From an uncultured Bacteroides sp. (GTDB lineage Bacteria > Bacteroidota > Bacteroidia > Bacteroidales > Bacteroidaceae): a stretch of DNA of 64,000 nt. The notes under the pieces are model-generated. The model saw only the letters and a program-made list of their open reading frames with translations. It searched no databases and was not told the origin of the DNA. The stretch's first letter is position 1; the number at the start of each line of letters is the position of its first letter. Shown here one piece after another: positions 7,660 through 15,638 of the stretch. The stretch is taken from NCBI GenBank assembly GCA_900552645.1, contig USAN01000008.1:8427-72426 (forward strand), given 5' to 3'. A program made the translations under genes and the position numbers.

Positions 7660-9141
7660 TTATTTCGCATATATTACATTATAGTAATCAATTGGATTAT
7701 ATCCACCAATGTGATAATTATTACTTTTTTCTAGGAAAAAAGATGTATAAATAATATACCCACCTTCTTTTTCTCTATCCCATGGTGGTCCTGTTATATT
7801 AGGATCTTTTCTATATAAAGGACAAACATTACTTGCTACAAGAACTGATGTATTATAACCAGCATTCTTAACTTTATATATAAATTCCTTGGAACTTCTA
7901 TCATGATATTCTAAATCTATAATAGAATCTTTCTGTATTATATTGAACTGCATATCAGGAGGAGCAATAGTTGGAATTTTCGAAGCACTTTTATAGAAAT
8001 ATAAATATAGATCTCCATAATAGTAACTATGGCCAGTATCATTATGAAGCTCTTCCTTTATATTATATTTAAGTTCCGTATATAAAGGTTCTTTTTTTAT
8101 GCTATATTTAAATTTAACGCTAACAGGAGAATTATCTTTTACATAATTAAAAGTACAAAACAATGGAACTCCCGGTTCTTCTTTTGAAAATGTTCCCTTT
8201 CTTATATGTTGTACAAACCCTGTATAACCTGTGAAACTTTCAGCAGAAGTCGAGCTATTCCCTCCTATCAAATATACTTTAAAATCACATCCATTTAAAA
8301 ATGAGCTTTCTTCATCAGTTAGGGTTGAAGACCCACTTACAAAAAGTTTTTTAAAGGTACTTTCTATAAATATCTTTGCTTGATGAGCAGCTTCATTTGT
8401 TTCTATTGTTAATATTCCTAGCCGACCATAAGTAATAGAGTTTATATATACTGCTTCTTCAATAGCATCATTGGGTATTTCTGCAATTGCTACTTTAGGA
8501 TAATCCATAACAGCCTTAAAACTGGTTTGATAGAATTTCACATATAACCCAGTAGCTTTTTGAATAGTATGATCACTGCCTGTAGTAGTAGAAGAAGAAC
8601 CCCAAAATAGATTACCTGCATTTATATTACTACCAAAAGCGATTTTTAGTTCATTATAAGATGTAAATTGTTCTGTAGTAAAGTTGAATTCTCCATTTTG
8701 AGAGAAATTTCCATTTAAGGTTTGTTCTTGAACAAAAGAACTGTATTTCGAAAAAGAAGGGTTTAATATCTCCTTAGAACTACTTTTGTTTAATGAAAGA
8801 GAAACTGTTATGGGCTGAGTCCTTCGATAATTTATAGGAATATAATTACAATCAATTATAGATGATTTTTTAAGAATATTTCCTATCCATATATGAGGCT
8901 GTAATTCCGGTAGTATAATAGATTCGTATGTCTCAACTTCTCTTATCTCAGTAAAAGGATCTGAAGATCTAGAATTATTTATCCATAATATAGACTTATC
9001 CAATGTGTTTGTTATACTTCGGCTAGTATTTATATCTATAATATTACTTTTTTGATTTAAAATTGATTGTTCTATATTGTCATCACTTTTTTGACAAGAA
9101 TATAGTGATATAATCAATATTGATAATATATATTTATTCAT
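7660..9141 (-). CDS. Cholesterol-dependent-cytolysin-like (CDCL) lipoprotein, long form
   Basis: The 493-residue product is a pore-forming-toxin homologue. It has a lipobox cysteine at residue 16 (SLYSC) followed by QKSDD, which resembles a surface-export signal. The CDC core is visible: a LPELQPHIWIGN block near residue 75, NELKIAFGSN near 165, ATGLYVKFYQTSFKAVMDYP, then AVYINSITYGRLGILTIET at about residue 230 (the CDC YISSVAYGR block), VYLIGGNSS near 290, and PGVPLFCTFNYVKDNSPV near 325 (CDC PGLPISYTTSFLRDN). A C-terminal domain of about 140 residues follows, in the place of CDC domain 4. The cholesterol-binding undecapeptide ECTGLAWEWWR is absent. Known Bacteroidota relatives act on bacteria. 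It is the third of three tightly packed CDC-like genes. Confidence 0.88.
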   Translation of the reverse strand: MNKYILSILIISLYSCQKSDDNIEQSILNQKSNIIDINTSRSITNTLDKSILWINNSRSSDPFTEIREVETYESIILPELQPHIWIGNILKKSSIIDCNYIPINYRRTQPITVSLSLNKSSSKEILNPSFSKYSSFVQEQTLNGNFSQNGEFNFTTEQFTSYNELKIAFGSNINAGNLFWGSSSTTTGSDHTIQKATGLYVKFYQTSFKAVMDYPKVAIAEIPNDAIEEAVYINSITYGRLGILTIETNEAAHQAKIFIESTFKKLFVSGSSTLTDEESSFLNGCDFKVYLIGGNSSTSAESFTGYTGFVQHIRKGTFSKEEPGVPLFCTFNYVKDNSPVSVKFKYSIKKEPLYTELKYNIKEELHNDTGHSYYYGDLYLYFYKSASKIPTIAPPDMQFNIIQKDSIIDLEYHDRSSKEFIYKVKNAGYNTSVLVASNVCPLYRKDPNITGPPWDREKEGGYIIYTSFFLEKSNNYHIGGYNPIDYYNVIYAK

Positions 9142-9150
9142 CTTTATACA

Positions 9151-10205
9151 TTATTCGTTTGTAACAAATGTTGTCGTAAAAACAGAATTGTCTTTAGCAT
9201 AATTAGCGGTAAAGAATATTGGAACTCCTGGAACTTCTTTATTGAATTCTCCTCCATTAATTATAAAGTTTTTAAATTCATCATATCCTTCTACAATTTT
9301 TGCTACATCTTGACTTGAACCTCCTGATATAAAGATTCTCAGTGTAGATTCTTGTAGTATCTGTTTATACTCAGATGATATATTTAATTCTCCATTTATT
9401 TTGCTTGCAGTAAGTGCAGCTTTAAATGCTATTTTTACTTCATCATAGGAATAGCTACTTTCAATAGCTATAATCCCCATCCTTCCAAACACAATTGAAT
9501 TTATATAGACAGGATTTTGAGATTGTAGTATATTTAGATCATTATTATTAAAGAAAAGATTTCCATCATAAGGATAGTCCATTATTAAAGAATAATTCTT
9601 TTGAACTATTCTTGCGAATAATCCAGAAGTTGCTTTTATCTTTTGACTATTAAAAGAAGCGTCTAATTTGAAAATTGAAGCTATATTAACATTTGCACCA
9701 AAAGCTAATTTTAATTCACTGTAATAAGAAAATTGACGAAAATCATATTCAAATGATAAAGATTGCTTTCCTGTGAAATTTGATGATTCTATAGCTTTAT
9801 TAATGGATTTTCCCATACCAGAAAATGATGGCCTTTCAATGTAATCATAAAAATATCTAGGAAAGGTGTATGTAACGTCCAAAGGATCAATAGGGTTTGA
9901 AATCCATTTAAATGTTAAGTTTTGTATAGATTCTTTACTGTAAGGAGCACCTATATATATATGTTTGAGTTGGTTACAGCCATTTCGGAACTTTGGTTAT
10001 TAACTGAACGTGATGAATTTATATCAGGATGGTATGATTCATCCCATTCTAATGAAGAGGTAGGTAGAACTATTGGAGAATTATTAATATAACTCTTTGC
10101 TAATTCAATTTCTTCAGAACTAACATCTACATTTTGTGAACAAGAATGAGACATAATTAATACAAAAGATAGAAGTGAAATTTTATAAAAGAATTTAGTT
10201 TTCAT
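9151..10205 (-). pseudogene. CDCL lipoprotein without domain 4, interrupted by a +2 frameshift in a TA tract (possibly phase-variable)
   Basis: Two reading frames make up one gene. The first (9951-10205) starts at ATG 10205 with a lipoprotein signal (cysteine at residue 22, SHSC) and stops at TAG 9951-9953. The second (to 9151) continues with the CDC core: YSELKLAFGANVN, ATSGLFARIVQK, NPVYINSIVFGRMGIIAIES, LRIFISGGSS and PGVPIFFTANYAKDNS. The switch lies at an 11-base alternating tract (9952-9962). With one TA unit fewer, the protein reads NSNIYIGAPYSKES in frame and would be 350 residues. The repaired protein ends after the core and lacks a domain-4-like tail, so it may be the short partner of the long form. 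A sequencing error cannot be excluded. Confidence 0.8.
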
Positions 10206-10228
10206 GTTTTTAATTTTTTATATTAATA

Positions 10229-11449
10229 TTATAAGTTAAAGATAACATTCATTGATTCTTTGGAAATAGAGTTATAGTTATTTATAGAATAAAATAAAGG
10301 AATAATTGGTTGCTCCTTCATTTTAGATATGAAATCTTGTATGTAGTCACTGCCCTTATGAATAGTGATTTCTTTATTTTCATTGAAAGTTAAATAAAAT
10401 GTTTGAATAGTTTTTTTTACATTTTCTTCATAAGTACTAAGTTTTATATTTTTCATAATTTTCTTTATAACAGAATTAGAGATCTCCTTATCAAAACTTG
10501 TCTCGACAATAAGTATAGCAATCTTTCCATATTGAATATCACTGACATATGATATTTCATTATTATTTGTCAATTCAGATCGTGAGATATTAGGGTTATC
10601 CATTTTAATAGAAAATAAGACATTACTGTAACAATAAATTAGACCTGTACGATTTACTAATTCATTAATTTTATAAGAATTGCCAGTTATTAGTTCATCT
10701 AAGCTTAATCCAATATTACTAATTCCAAGAAAGTGTAAATGTTTATATGAATTATATTGTATAGGATCATTATCAAATGAATAATTCTGATTTTGATTTA
10801 ATATATCGGACTTAATAATATTAAATAGTGATTTAGTACTAATTAAAGATGGATTAATATTATCATTATAGTAGAATTTACTACCAACTAATGAACTTAT
10901 ATTAATTTTATCAAACTTCGTATCTTGAACTTGATTAATAGTAAGGTCTGAATTTAATTTATTATTGATTATGTTGCCATGATAAACATTATTATAGTTT
11001 TTATTACTAATAAATATATTATTATAAAATATCGAAATCTTATTTTCTGAGTTATAAACCTTTTCAATCGTATTTGAAAAAAAAGGTATGATGTTTATCG
11101 TATTATCATTTGAGATGCCGTCTTGAATAATATTAATAGTATTTATTCTATTACCGTAATATATTTTTAGTTCATATTCTCTATTTTTGAAGGTATGATT
11201 TTGGAGAATTTCTATTTTTAAATAATCTTTTTCTGTAGTTCTTTCTCTAATAATAGAGCACCATTCAGGAACTTTATTATCTATTATATTCCATTCAACA
11301 TTAGATTTTATATAGATATTCTTGGTCGTGCCATAACTATTTGTTTTAATGTATGTTTCACTTATAGAAAGAATTGGCTGGATTGTTTCTTGATTACATG
11401 ATTGTATAACTATTAATAGTAATAATATAGGTAAAATTATTTTCTTCAT
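10229..11449 (-). CDS. BACON-domain CDC-like lipoprotein
   Basis: The 406-residue protein carries a lipoprotein signal (cysteine at residue 18, IQSC). Residues about 27-112 look like a BACON domain, an immunoglobulin-like adhesion or carbohydrate-associated module: SYGTTKNIYIKSNVEWNI, then PEWCSI and the closing INTINIIQDG strand. The rest is a divergent CDC-like core: NRTGLIYCYSNVLFSIKM, then ISYVSDIQYGKIAILIVET near residue 300 in place of YISSVAYGR, and PIIPLFYSINNYNSISKES at the end. No domain 4 is present. Its composition is extreme in Asn, Ile and Lys. As the first gene of the cluster (24 bases before the next) it may encode a targeting or accessory component. The CDC relationship rests on motif order and is weaker than for its neighbours. 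Confidence 0.68.
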   Translation of the reverse strand: MKKIILPILLLLIVIQSCNQETIQPILSISETYIKTNSYGTTKNIYIKSNVEWNIIDNKVPEWCSIIRERTTEKDYLKIEILQNHTFKNREYELKIYYGNRINTINIIQDGISNDNTINIIPFFSNTIEKVYNSENKISIFYNNIFISNKNYNNVYHGNIINNKLNSDLTINQVQDTKFDKINISSLVGSKFYYNDNINPSLISTKSLFNIIKSDILNQNQNYSFDNDPIQYNSYKHLHFLGISNIGLSLDELITGNSYKINELVNRTGLIYCYSNVLFSIKMDNPNISRSELTNNNEISYVSDIQYGKIAILIVETSFDKEISNSVIKKIMKNIKLSTYEENVKKTIQTFYLTFNENKEITIHKGSDYIQDFISKMKEQPIIPLFYSINNYNSISKESMNVIFNL

Positions 11450-11772
11450 ACGTAAATATTATGCGTTCTTTAGGACATTTATTGTTTTATTTATATGTAA
11501 TTGAGATTAAATACAAAAAAGGAATAATATCACTTACATGGATTACAAGTGAAGTTATTGTTAATAAAGTAACTACAGCATCAAACAATGGTAACTTCAT
11601 CTTAATATTTTCATTCGCTTATACGTCAATTTTTTATCATGGGTATTTTATTATATATTATTTCTATAACTTTTATGTTACAAAATTATACAAAAAAATG
11701 TCTTAATATTAAATTATTATTAGACATTCGTATTGCGTAAATATTTAATTGTTAGATGTTTATATTTTAAAA

Positions 11773-11858
11773 TTGTGACATTTTTATATTTTAACCTAGA
11801 TTTTCTCTTATTTATTGCTGCAGTGTCTGTATAACCAAACCAGCGCGATATAGTCAAA
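11773..11858 (-). pseudogene. 3' tail of a second TPR regulator gene
   Basis: About 86 bases match the last codons of the TPR regulator gene (5492-5576) at roughly 96% identity, including the segment for TDTAAINKRKSRLKYK. The match breaks off in an A-tract and is joined directly to the MATE downstream sequence. Compared with the left copy, 1.6 kb of the regulator gene is missing, as expected from a deletion between short A-rich sequences. Confidence 0.85.
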
Positions 11859-12228
11859 AAAAATCCATTATTCATAATAAGTTATGAACAATGGATTTTT
11901 TTCTTTTTATGATAATAGTGTGAAATTTATGTGAAATATACAGATATAATGTTCACGCTTTAAGATGTTGATTATTATACTGTTATGTCGTTTCGTGACA
12001 TTGTGAATATTTTTTTATATTCTTTTCATTTTCCACCTGAATCGTAGATAATACATTATACCTGCACTGGTAAGTCCGAAAGGAAACGCCATCCATATGC
12101 CTATTAATCCCCAGTTTAGAATGAATCCGAAGAAATATCCTGCAGGAAGAGAAATAATGAAGTATGCAATGAAAGCATAGTACATTATTGGCTTTACATC
12201 GGCAATGCCACGAAGTGCATTTGCATAG
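11857..12228. repeat. 372-bp direct repeat, right copy (within and after the intact MATE gene)
   Basis: Right-hand copy of 7184-7555. It includes codons for the last 70 or so MATE residues, the spacer and the hairpin at 11864-11895. Same orientation as the left copy, so recombination between them would delete 4,673 bp. Confidence 0.95.
11864..11902. terminator. Bidirectional hairpin terminator (right copy), after the MATE gene
   Basis: Same hairpin as at 7191-7222: TCCATT/AATGGA and TTCATAA/TTATGAA with A- and T-runs on either side. Read on the minus strand it lies about 120 bases after the MATE stop codon. Confidence 0.8.
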
Positions 12229-13355
12229 TTGCACTGAAGGCCATCGCCAAACTGATATATCATTAGCGGAATAACCAGTTGGGCAACCAGCAAACCTACT
12301 TCTACGTTTTCGGTAAACCATCCGCCTATATAGTTCCTAAGCAGAAATATAGGAATAATTGAAATAACTGCCATCATCATTATTATCTGAAATCCGGCAC
12401 TTGCCGAGTGCTTTACGGCTGTCATATCATGTTGTCCTTTGAAATTGCTGACTCTTATTGCTACTGCTGCACCCATGCCGTAATATACCATGAAGCATAA
12501 CTGAGATACGGTAAGCATTATTTGATGTGCTGCCAATGCCATAGTGCCAATCCAACCAACCATAATGGTGCTGAGGCTGAACGATGCAGTTTCCATTCCC
12601 ATTTGGAATGCAATAGGCAGTCCAAGCCTATTTAGTGTGCCGAAATCTATTCGGTTTATGCTGCTATGCATAAATCCTGAACGATATGCATGATATCGCT
12701 TGGCAAAGAAGAATACTCCGGCAAATACTATTACCATTACTATTCTTGAGAATAGGGTAGATATACCTGCACCCGGAAGTCCCAGCTCGGGGAAACCGAA
12801 TTTTCCGTATATAAGAAGATAGTTGCCTACAATATTAAGCGCATTTCCTCCAAGAAGTATCCACATTGATATGCTGGTATCTGTAATACCATCGGCAAAC
12901 TGTTTGAAGCCGTTAAAGAGAAGTACAAATATTATTGATATCAGCAATATTATAAAATATGGACGTATAAGAGGAAGTAGTTCGGCAGGCTGTCCCAACT
13001 TGTCGACATTAAAGTATAAGATAGTCATTATAAAAGTAAGCACTACTGCAAGAACGGTGTTTGCAAAAAGACTGTTCTTCAGTGTCTTGCCTACGTTCTC
13101 TTTCTCGCCACGACCGTATAGATTTCCTACTATAGGAGTAAGCCCATACGAAAATCCAAGTGAGAATATTATTGCCAATGTAAACAGGTTGTTCACAAAA
13201 CTTGCAGCAGCAAGTTCGTTTGTGCTGTGGTGTCCTATCATCAATGTATCGGCAAATCCTAGAATTATCATTCCTATCTGCCCTATTATTATAGGTATTC
13301 CTACTTTGAACAGAGTTTTATAGTACTGACTGTATTTTTGAATGAAATTTTTCAT
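12015..13355 (-). CDS. MATE-family multidrug/cation antiporter
   Basis: The 446-residue product has the usual length and twelve hydrophobic segments of MATE exporters, which expel toxic compounds in exchange for sodium ions or protons. Typical sequence includes PIIIGQIGMIILGFADTLM near residue 20, the GYGLTPIVG-like motif (SYGLTPIVGNLYGRGE) near residue 70 and the LPGAGISTLFSR region near residue 190. Its ATG overlaps the stop of the upstream M16 peptidase gene by four bases, so the two are translationally coupled. The last part of the gene is duplicated at 7184-7555. Substrate is unknown. Confidence 0.92.
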   Translation of the reverse strand: MKNFIQKYSQYYKTLFKVGIPIIIGQIGMIILGFADTLMIGHHSTNELAAASFVNNLFTLAIIFSLGFSYGLTPIVGNLYGRGEKENVGKTLKNSLFANTVLAVVLTFIMTILYFNVDKLGQPAELLPLIRPYFIILLISIIFVLLFNGFKQFADGITDTSISMWILLGGNALNIVGNYLLIYGKFGFPELGLPGAGISTLFSRIVMVIVFAGVFFFAKRYHAYRSGFMHSSINRIDFGTLNRLGLPIAFQMGMETASFSLSTIMVGWIGTMALAAHQIMLTVSQLCFMVYYGMGAAVAIRVSNFKGQHDMTAVKHSASAGFQIIMMMAVISIIPIFLLRNYIGGWFTENVEVGLLVAQLVIPLMIYQFGDGLQCNYANALRGIADVKPIMYYAFIAYFIISLPAGYFFGFILNWGLIGIWMAFPFGLTSAGIMYYLRFRWKMKRI

Positions 13356-14590
13356 CTCTTCGATTTGTAATATAATATGGAACAGTTAGAACGTACGAAA
13401 GTATTGCGTGCAGCTTCATTTATCTGTGCCGAGGTTACCTGACGATATTTATTTACTTCATTGTTTATGTCGTCGGCATTACCCAACAGCTCGAAGTATG
13501 CCAGATTGGTAGCTACATTAAGATAGTTAAGGTTGTTGAATATCTGTTCGCTTTCATATCTGTTCTTTACTTTTTCCAGTTCGTTATGTTTTATGTCTTC
13601 TCTCTTTATTTTCTCGAGTTCCTCCCATATGGCTTTCTCGGCTTCTTCCAGCGATATGCCTTCGGCCGGTTTTCCGGTGATATGGAATAACCCTTCGTCT
13701 ATACTTCCCGATATGTATGCATCTAGACTGTTAAATAGATGTCTCTCCTGTATTAGTCTCTGAATAAAGCGACTAGAACGACCGTTGCTCAATATATCGC
13801 TCATCATATCGAATGTATAGTATTTCTTATCGTTGCGGTTGCATATGTGGAATGCCATGTAAAGGGCATCTACCGGTACATCACGTTCTACTTCCATTCT
13901 TCTCTCCTCGGTCTGTACAGGCTCTTTTGGCAGACTGCGCTTAACAACGTCTCTTTTTGGTATTGGGCCGAACCATTTTTCGGCAAGTTCTATAGTCTGG
14001 GCCATGCTAATGTTTCCTGTTACAGAAAGGATTGCGTTATTGGGAGCATAGAATTTGAAGAAAAAAGAGCGTACCTCTTCAAGAGTGGCATTTGCTATGT
14101 GACTTATCTCTTTTCCTATGGTTGGCCATTTATAAGGATGCACCCTATAGGCAAGTTCTCGCAAAAGATGCGATGCATCGCCGTAAGGCTGGTTCAGGTT
14201 TCTCTGTTTGAACTCTTCTATTACTACCTGTCGTTGTACTTCCAGACTCTTGTCGCTAAAGTCGAGCGAAAGCATTCTGTCACTTTCCAGCCAGAAACCG
14301 ATCTCGACATTCTGTATGGGCAGAGTTATGTAATAGTTTGTTATGTCATTATTGGTCCACGCATTGTTCTCTCCACCTGCATTTTGTACAGGTGCATCAT
14401 AGTCGGGTATGTTGATAGACCCTCCGAACATGAGATGTTCAAATAAGTGGGCAAATCCGGTATGACTTTCATCTTCGTCTCTTGCTCCTACATCATACAA
14501 CAAGTTGAGAGCCACCATTTGGGTGGTCTCATCTTGTGAATGTACAATACGCAACCCATTGTTAAGGGTATGTTTGTTTACATTTATCAT
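13352..14590 (-). CDS. M16-family zinc metallopeptidase (insulinase/pitrilysin type)
   Basis: The 412-residue protein has the inverted zinc motif HLFEH at residues 48-52 (GFAHLFEHLMFGGS), where the two histidines bind zinc and Glu51 is catalytic. The third ligand is expected in the following helix (LLRELAYRVHPY). The M16 C-terminal half (NRYESEQIFNNLNYLNV) is present but no second domain pair, so it probably acts as a dimer or with a partner. No signal peptide is apparent at MINVNKHTLNNGLRIV, which fits a cytosolic or non-classical location. It sits between the PPIase (4 bases upstream) and the MATE gene (4-base overlap). Confidence 0.9.
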   Translation of the reverse strand: MINVNKHTLNNGLRIVHSQDETTQMVALNLLYDVGARDEDESHTGFAHLFEHLMFGGSINIPDYDAPVQNAGGENNAWTNNDITNYYITLPIQNVEIGFWLESDRMLSLDFSDKSLEVQRQVVIEEFKQRNLNQPYGDASHLLRELAYRVHPYKWPTIGKEISHIANATLEEVRSFFFKFYAPNNAILSVTGNISMAQTIELAEKWFGPIPKRDVVKRSLPKEPVQTEERRMEVERDVPVDALYMAFHICNRNDKKYYTFDMMSDILSNGRSSRFIQRLIQERHLFNSLDAYISGSIDEGLFHITGKPAEGISLEEAEKAIWEELEKIKREDIKHNELEKVKNRYESEQIFNNLNYLNVATNLAYFELLGNADDINNEVNKYRQVTSAQINEAARNTFVRSNCSILYYKSKR

Positions 14591-14594
14591 ATTA

Positions 14595-15440
14595 TTATTC
14601 TACTATTGTAGCTTTCAATATTCGTATGTCATTTACCGGACGATCTGCTCTGCCTGTCTTTGCTTTTTCAATATTGTCTACAGCTTCCATTCCGTCAATA
14701 ACTTCGCCGAATACTGTATAGCCACCATCAAGATGAGGTGCGCCACCTACAGTAGAATATGCTTTTATCTGTTCGGGAGTAAACTTGAACTTATCTTCCT
14801 TCGATGCCATTTCGCGAGCCTTATCTTCAAGAGAGTCTTGTAATGCCAATAATCCTGCATTGTCTCCGGCTTTTCTCATCTTGTAAATTTCTTTCATATG
14901 CTCTCTGGCCAGCGTATCAAATATTGCTCCTTCGCGCTGTTCGTTTATTTGATTTTCCATGTTAAGCAATTGTGGTTCGGTAAACTTGCGTCCTGTTACA
15001 ATATAGAACTGACATCCCGATGATGCTTTCTCAGGATTAACATCGTCGCCCTGACGTGCAGCTGCCAGTACGCCTCTTTTATGGAAAAACTTAGGATTGA
15101 ATTCGGCAGGAATGGTATAACCAACGTCTCCACCACCAAGTGTAGCAGTATCGGTAGCATTCTTGCTTGCAGGATCACCTGCCTGAATCATGAACTGCTT
15201 TATAACGCGATGAAATAGAGTACTGTCATACGTACCTTCTTTTACCAGTTTTAGGAAGTTCTCTTTATGTTTTGGAGTCTCATTATAAAGCACTACTGTA
15301 AAATCGCCGAGAGTAGTCTCGAACTTAACTTTTGTTTGATTTTCTGTTGTCATACTATTTTCATCTTTATTTTTACTCATTCCGCAGGCGGAAAGAGCTG
15401 CAATTATTATACTTAACAATATTATTCTGCTATTTTTCAT
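14595..15440 (-). CDS. Cyclophilin-type peptidyl-prolyl isomerase lipoprotein
   Basis: The 281-residue protein has a lipoprotein signal (IIAALSAC, cysteine at residue 19) and so acts in the periplasm, where it would isomerise Xaa-Pro bonds of envelope proteins. The cyclophilin domain spans about residues 36-281 and shows FETTLGDFTVVLYNETPKH, the catalytic-region FHRVIKQFMIQAGDP, QFYIVTGRKF and FGEVIDGMEAVDNI motifs. A charged helical insertion of about 70 residues (about 160-230) is typical of Bacteroidales homologues. It is the first gene of a three-gene operon with a well-formed promoter at 15466-15496. Confidence 0.93.
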   Translation of the reverse strand: MKNSRIILLSIIIAALSACGMSKNKDENSMTTENQTKVKFETTLGDFTVVLYNETPKHKENFLKLVKEGTYDSTLFHRVIKQFMIQAGDPASKNATDTATLGGGDVGYTIPAEFNPKFFHKRGVLAAARQGDDVNPEKASSGCQFYIVTGRKFTEPQLLNMENQINEQREGAIFDTLAREHMKEIYKMRKAGDNAGLLALQDSLEDKAREMASKEDKFKFTPEQIKAYSTVGGAPHLDGGYTVFGEVIDGMEAVDNIEKAKTGRADRPVNDIRILKATIVE

Positions 15441-15465
15441 CGTTGGATATTAAAATTAATAGTGA

Positions 15466-15496
15466 CAAAAGTACTAAAATATATATTAATAACAAT
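15466..15496 (-). promoter_or_regulatory. Bacteroidetes-type promoter of the PPIase operon
   Basis: Read on the minus strand, ATTG (-33) lies 19 bases before TACTTTTG (-7, at 15466-15473), fitting the consensus. The -7 element is 25 bases upstream of the PPIase ATG. Confidence 0.65.
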
Positions 15497-15604
15497 TCGC
15501 GAAATAGTTAGATTGACTCTATATATCAACCATTTTATAAGTTGGTATGTAGGTAGAGTGAAAGAAAAGGATTACAAATACAACTAAATGAAACATATTT
15601 TGTT

Positions 15605-15612
15605 TAATTTTG
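15605..15612 (+). promoter_or_regulatory. -7 element for tamB
   Basis: TAATTTTG fits TAnnTTTG and is 26 bases upstream of the tamB ATG at 15639. The -33 element is not recognisable. Confidence 0.4.
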
Positions 15613-15638
15613 CATAAGCAATTGTATTATATCTGCAG

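Larger units (their letters stand above)
11450..12014. other. 565-bp intergenic region made of repeat remnants
   Basis: From right to left it holds the sequence downstream of the MATE gene and its hairpin terminator (to 11857), then the 85-bp tail of a TPR regulator gene (11773-11858), then about 320 bp of AT-rich DNA reaching the BACON-CDCL start at 11449. I could not find a TAnnTTTG element on the minus strand in front of that start. A plus-strand frame at 11461-11706 has no support. Confidence 0.7.

Noticed and set aside
7660..9141. A cholesterol-binding toxin aimed at animal cells
   Set aside because: The undecapeptide and typical domain-4 binding loops are not visible, and relatives in this phylum act on bacteria.
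11461..11706. Plus-strand 81-codon reading frame between the BACON-CDCL gene and the repeats
   Set aside because: It has no recognisable domain, no promoter, and its hydrophobic sequence looks like translated AT-rich spacer.
12823..13323. Plus-strand 166-codon frame inside the MATE gene
   Set aside because: Antisense to a well-supported transporter gene with no independent evidence.
13847..14446. Long plus-strand frame (199 codons) inside the M16 gene
   Set aside because: It is antisense to a gene with clear catalytic motifs; cysteine- and tyrosine-rich translation is typical of a shadow frame.
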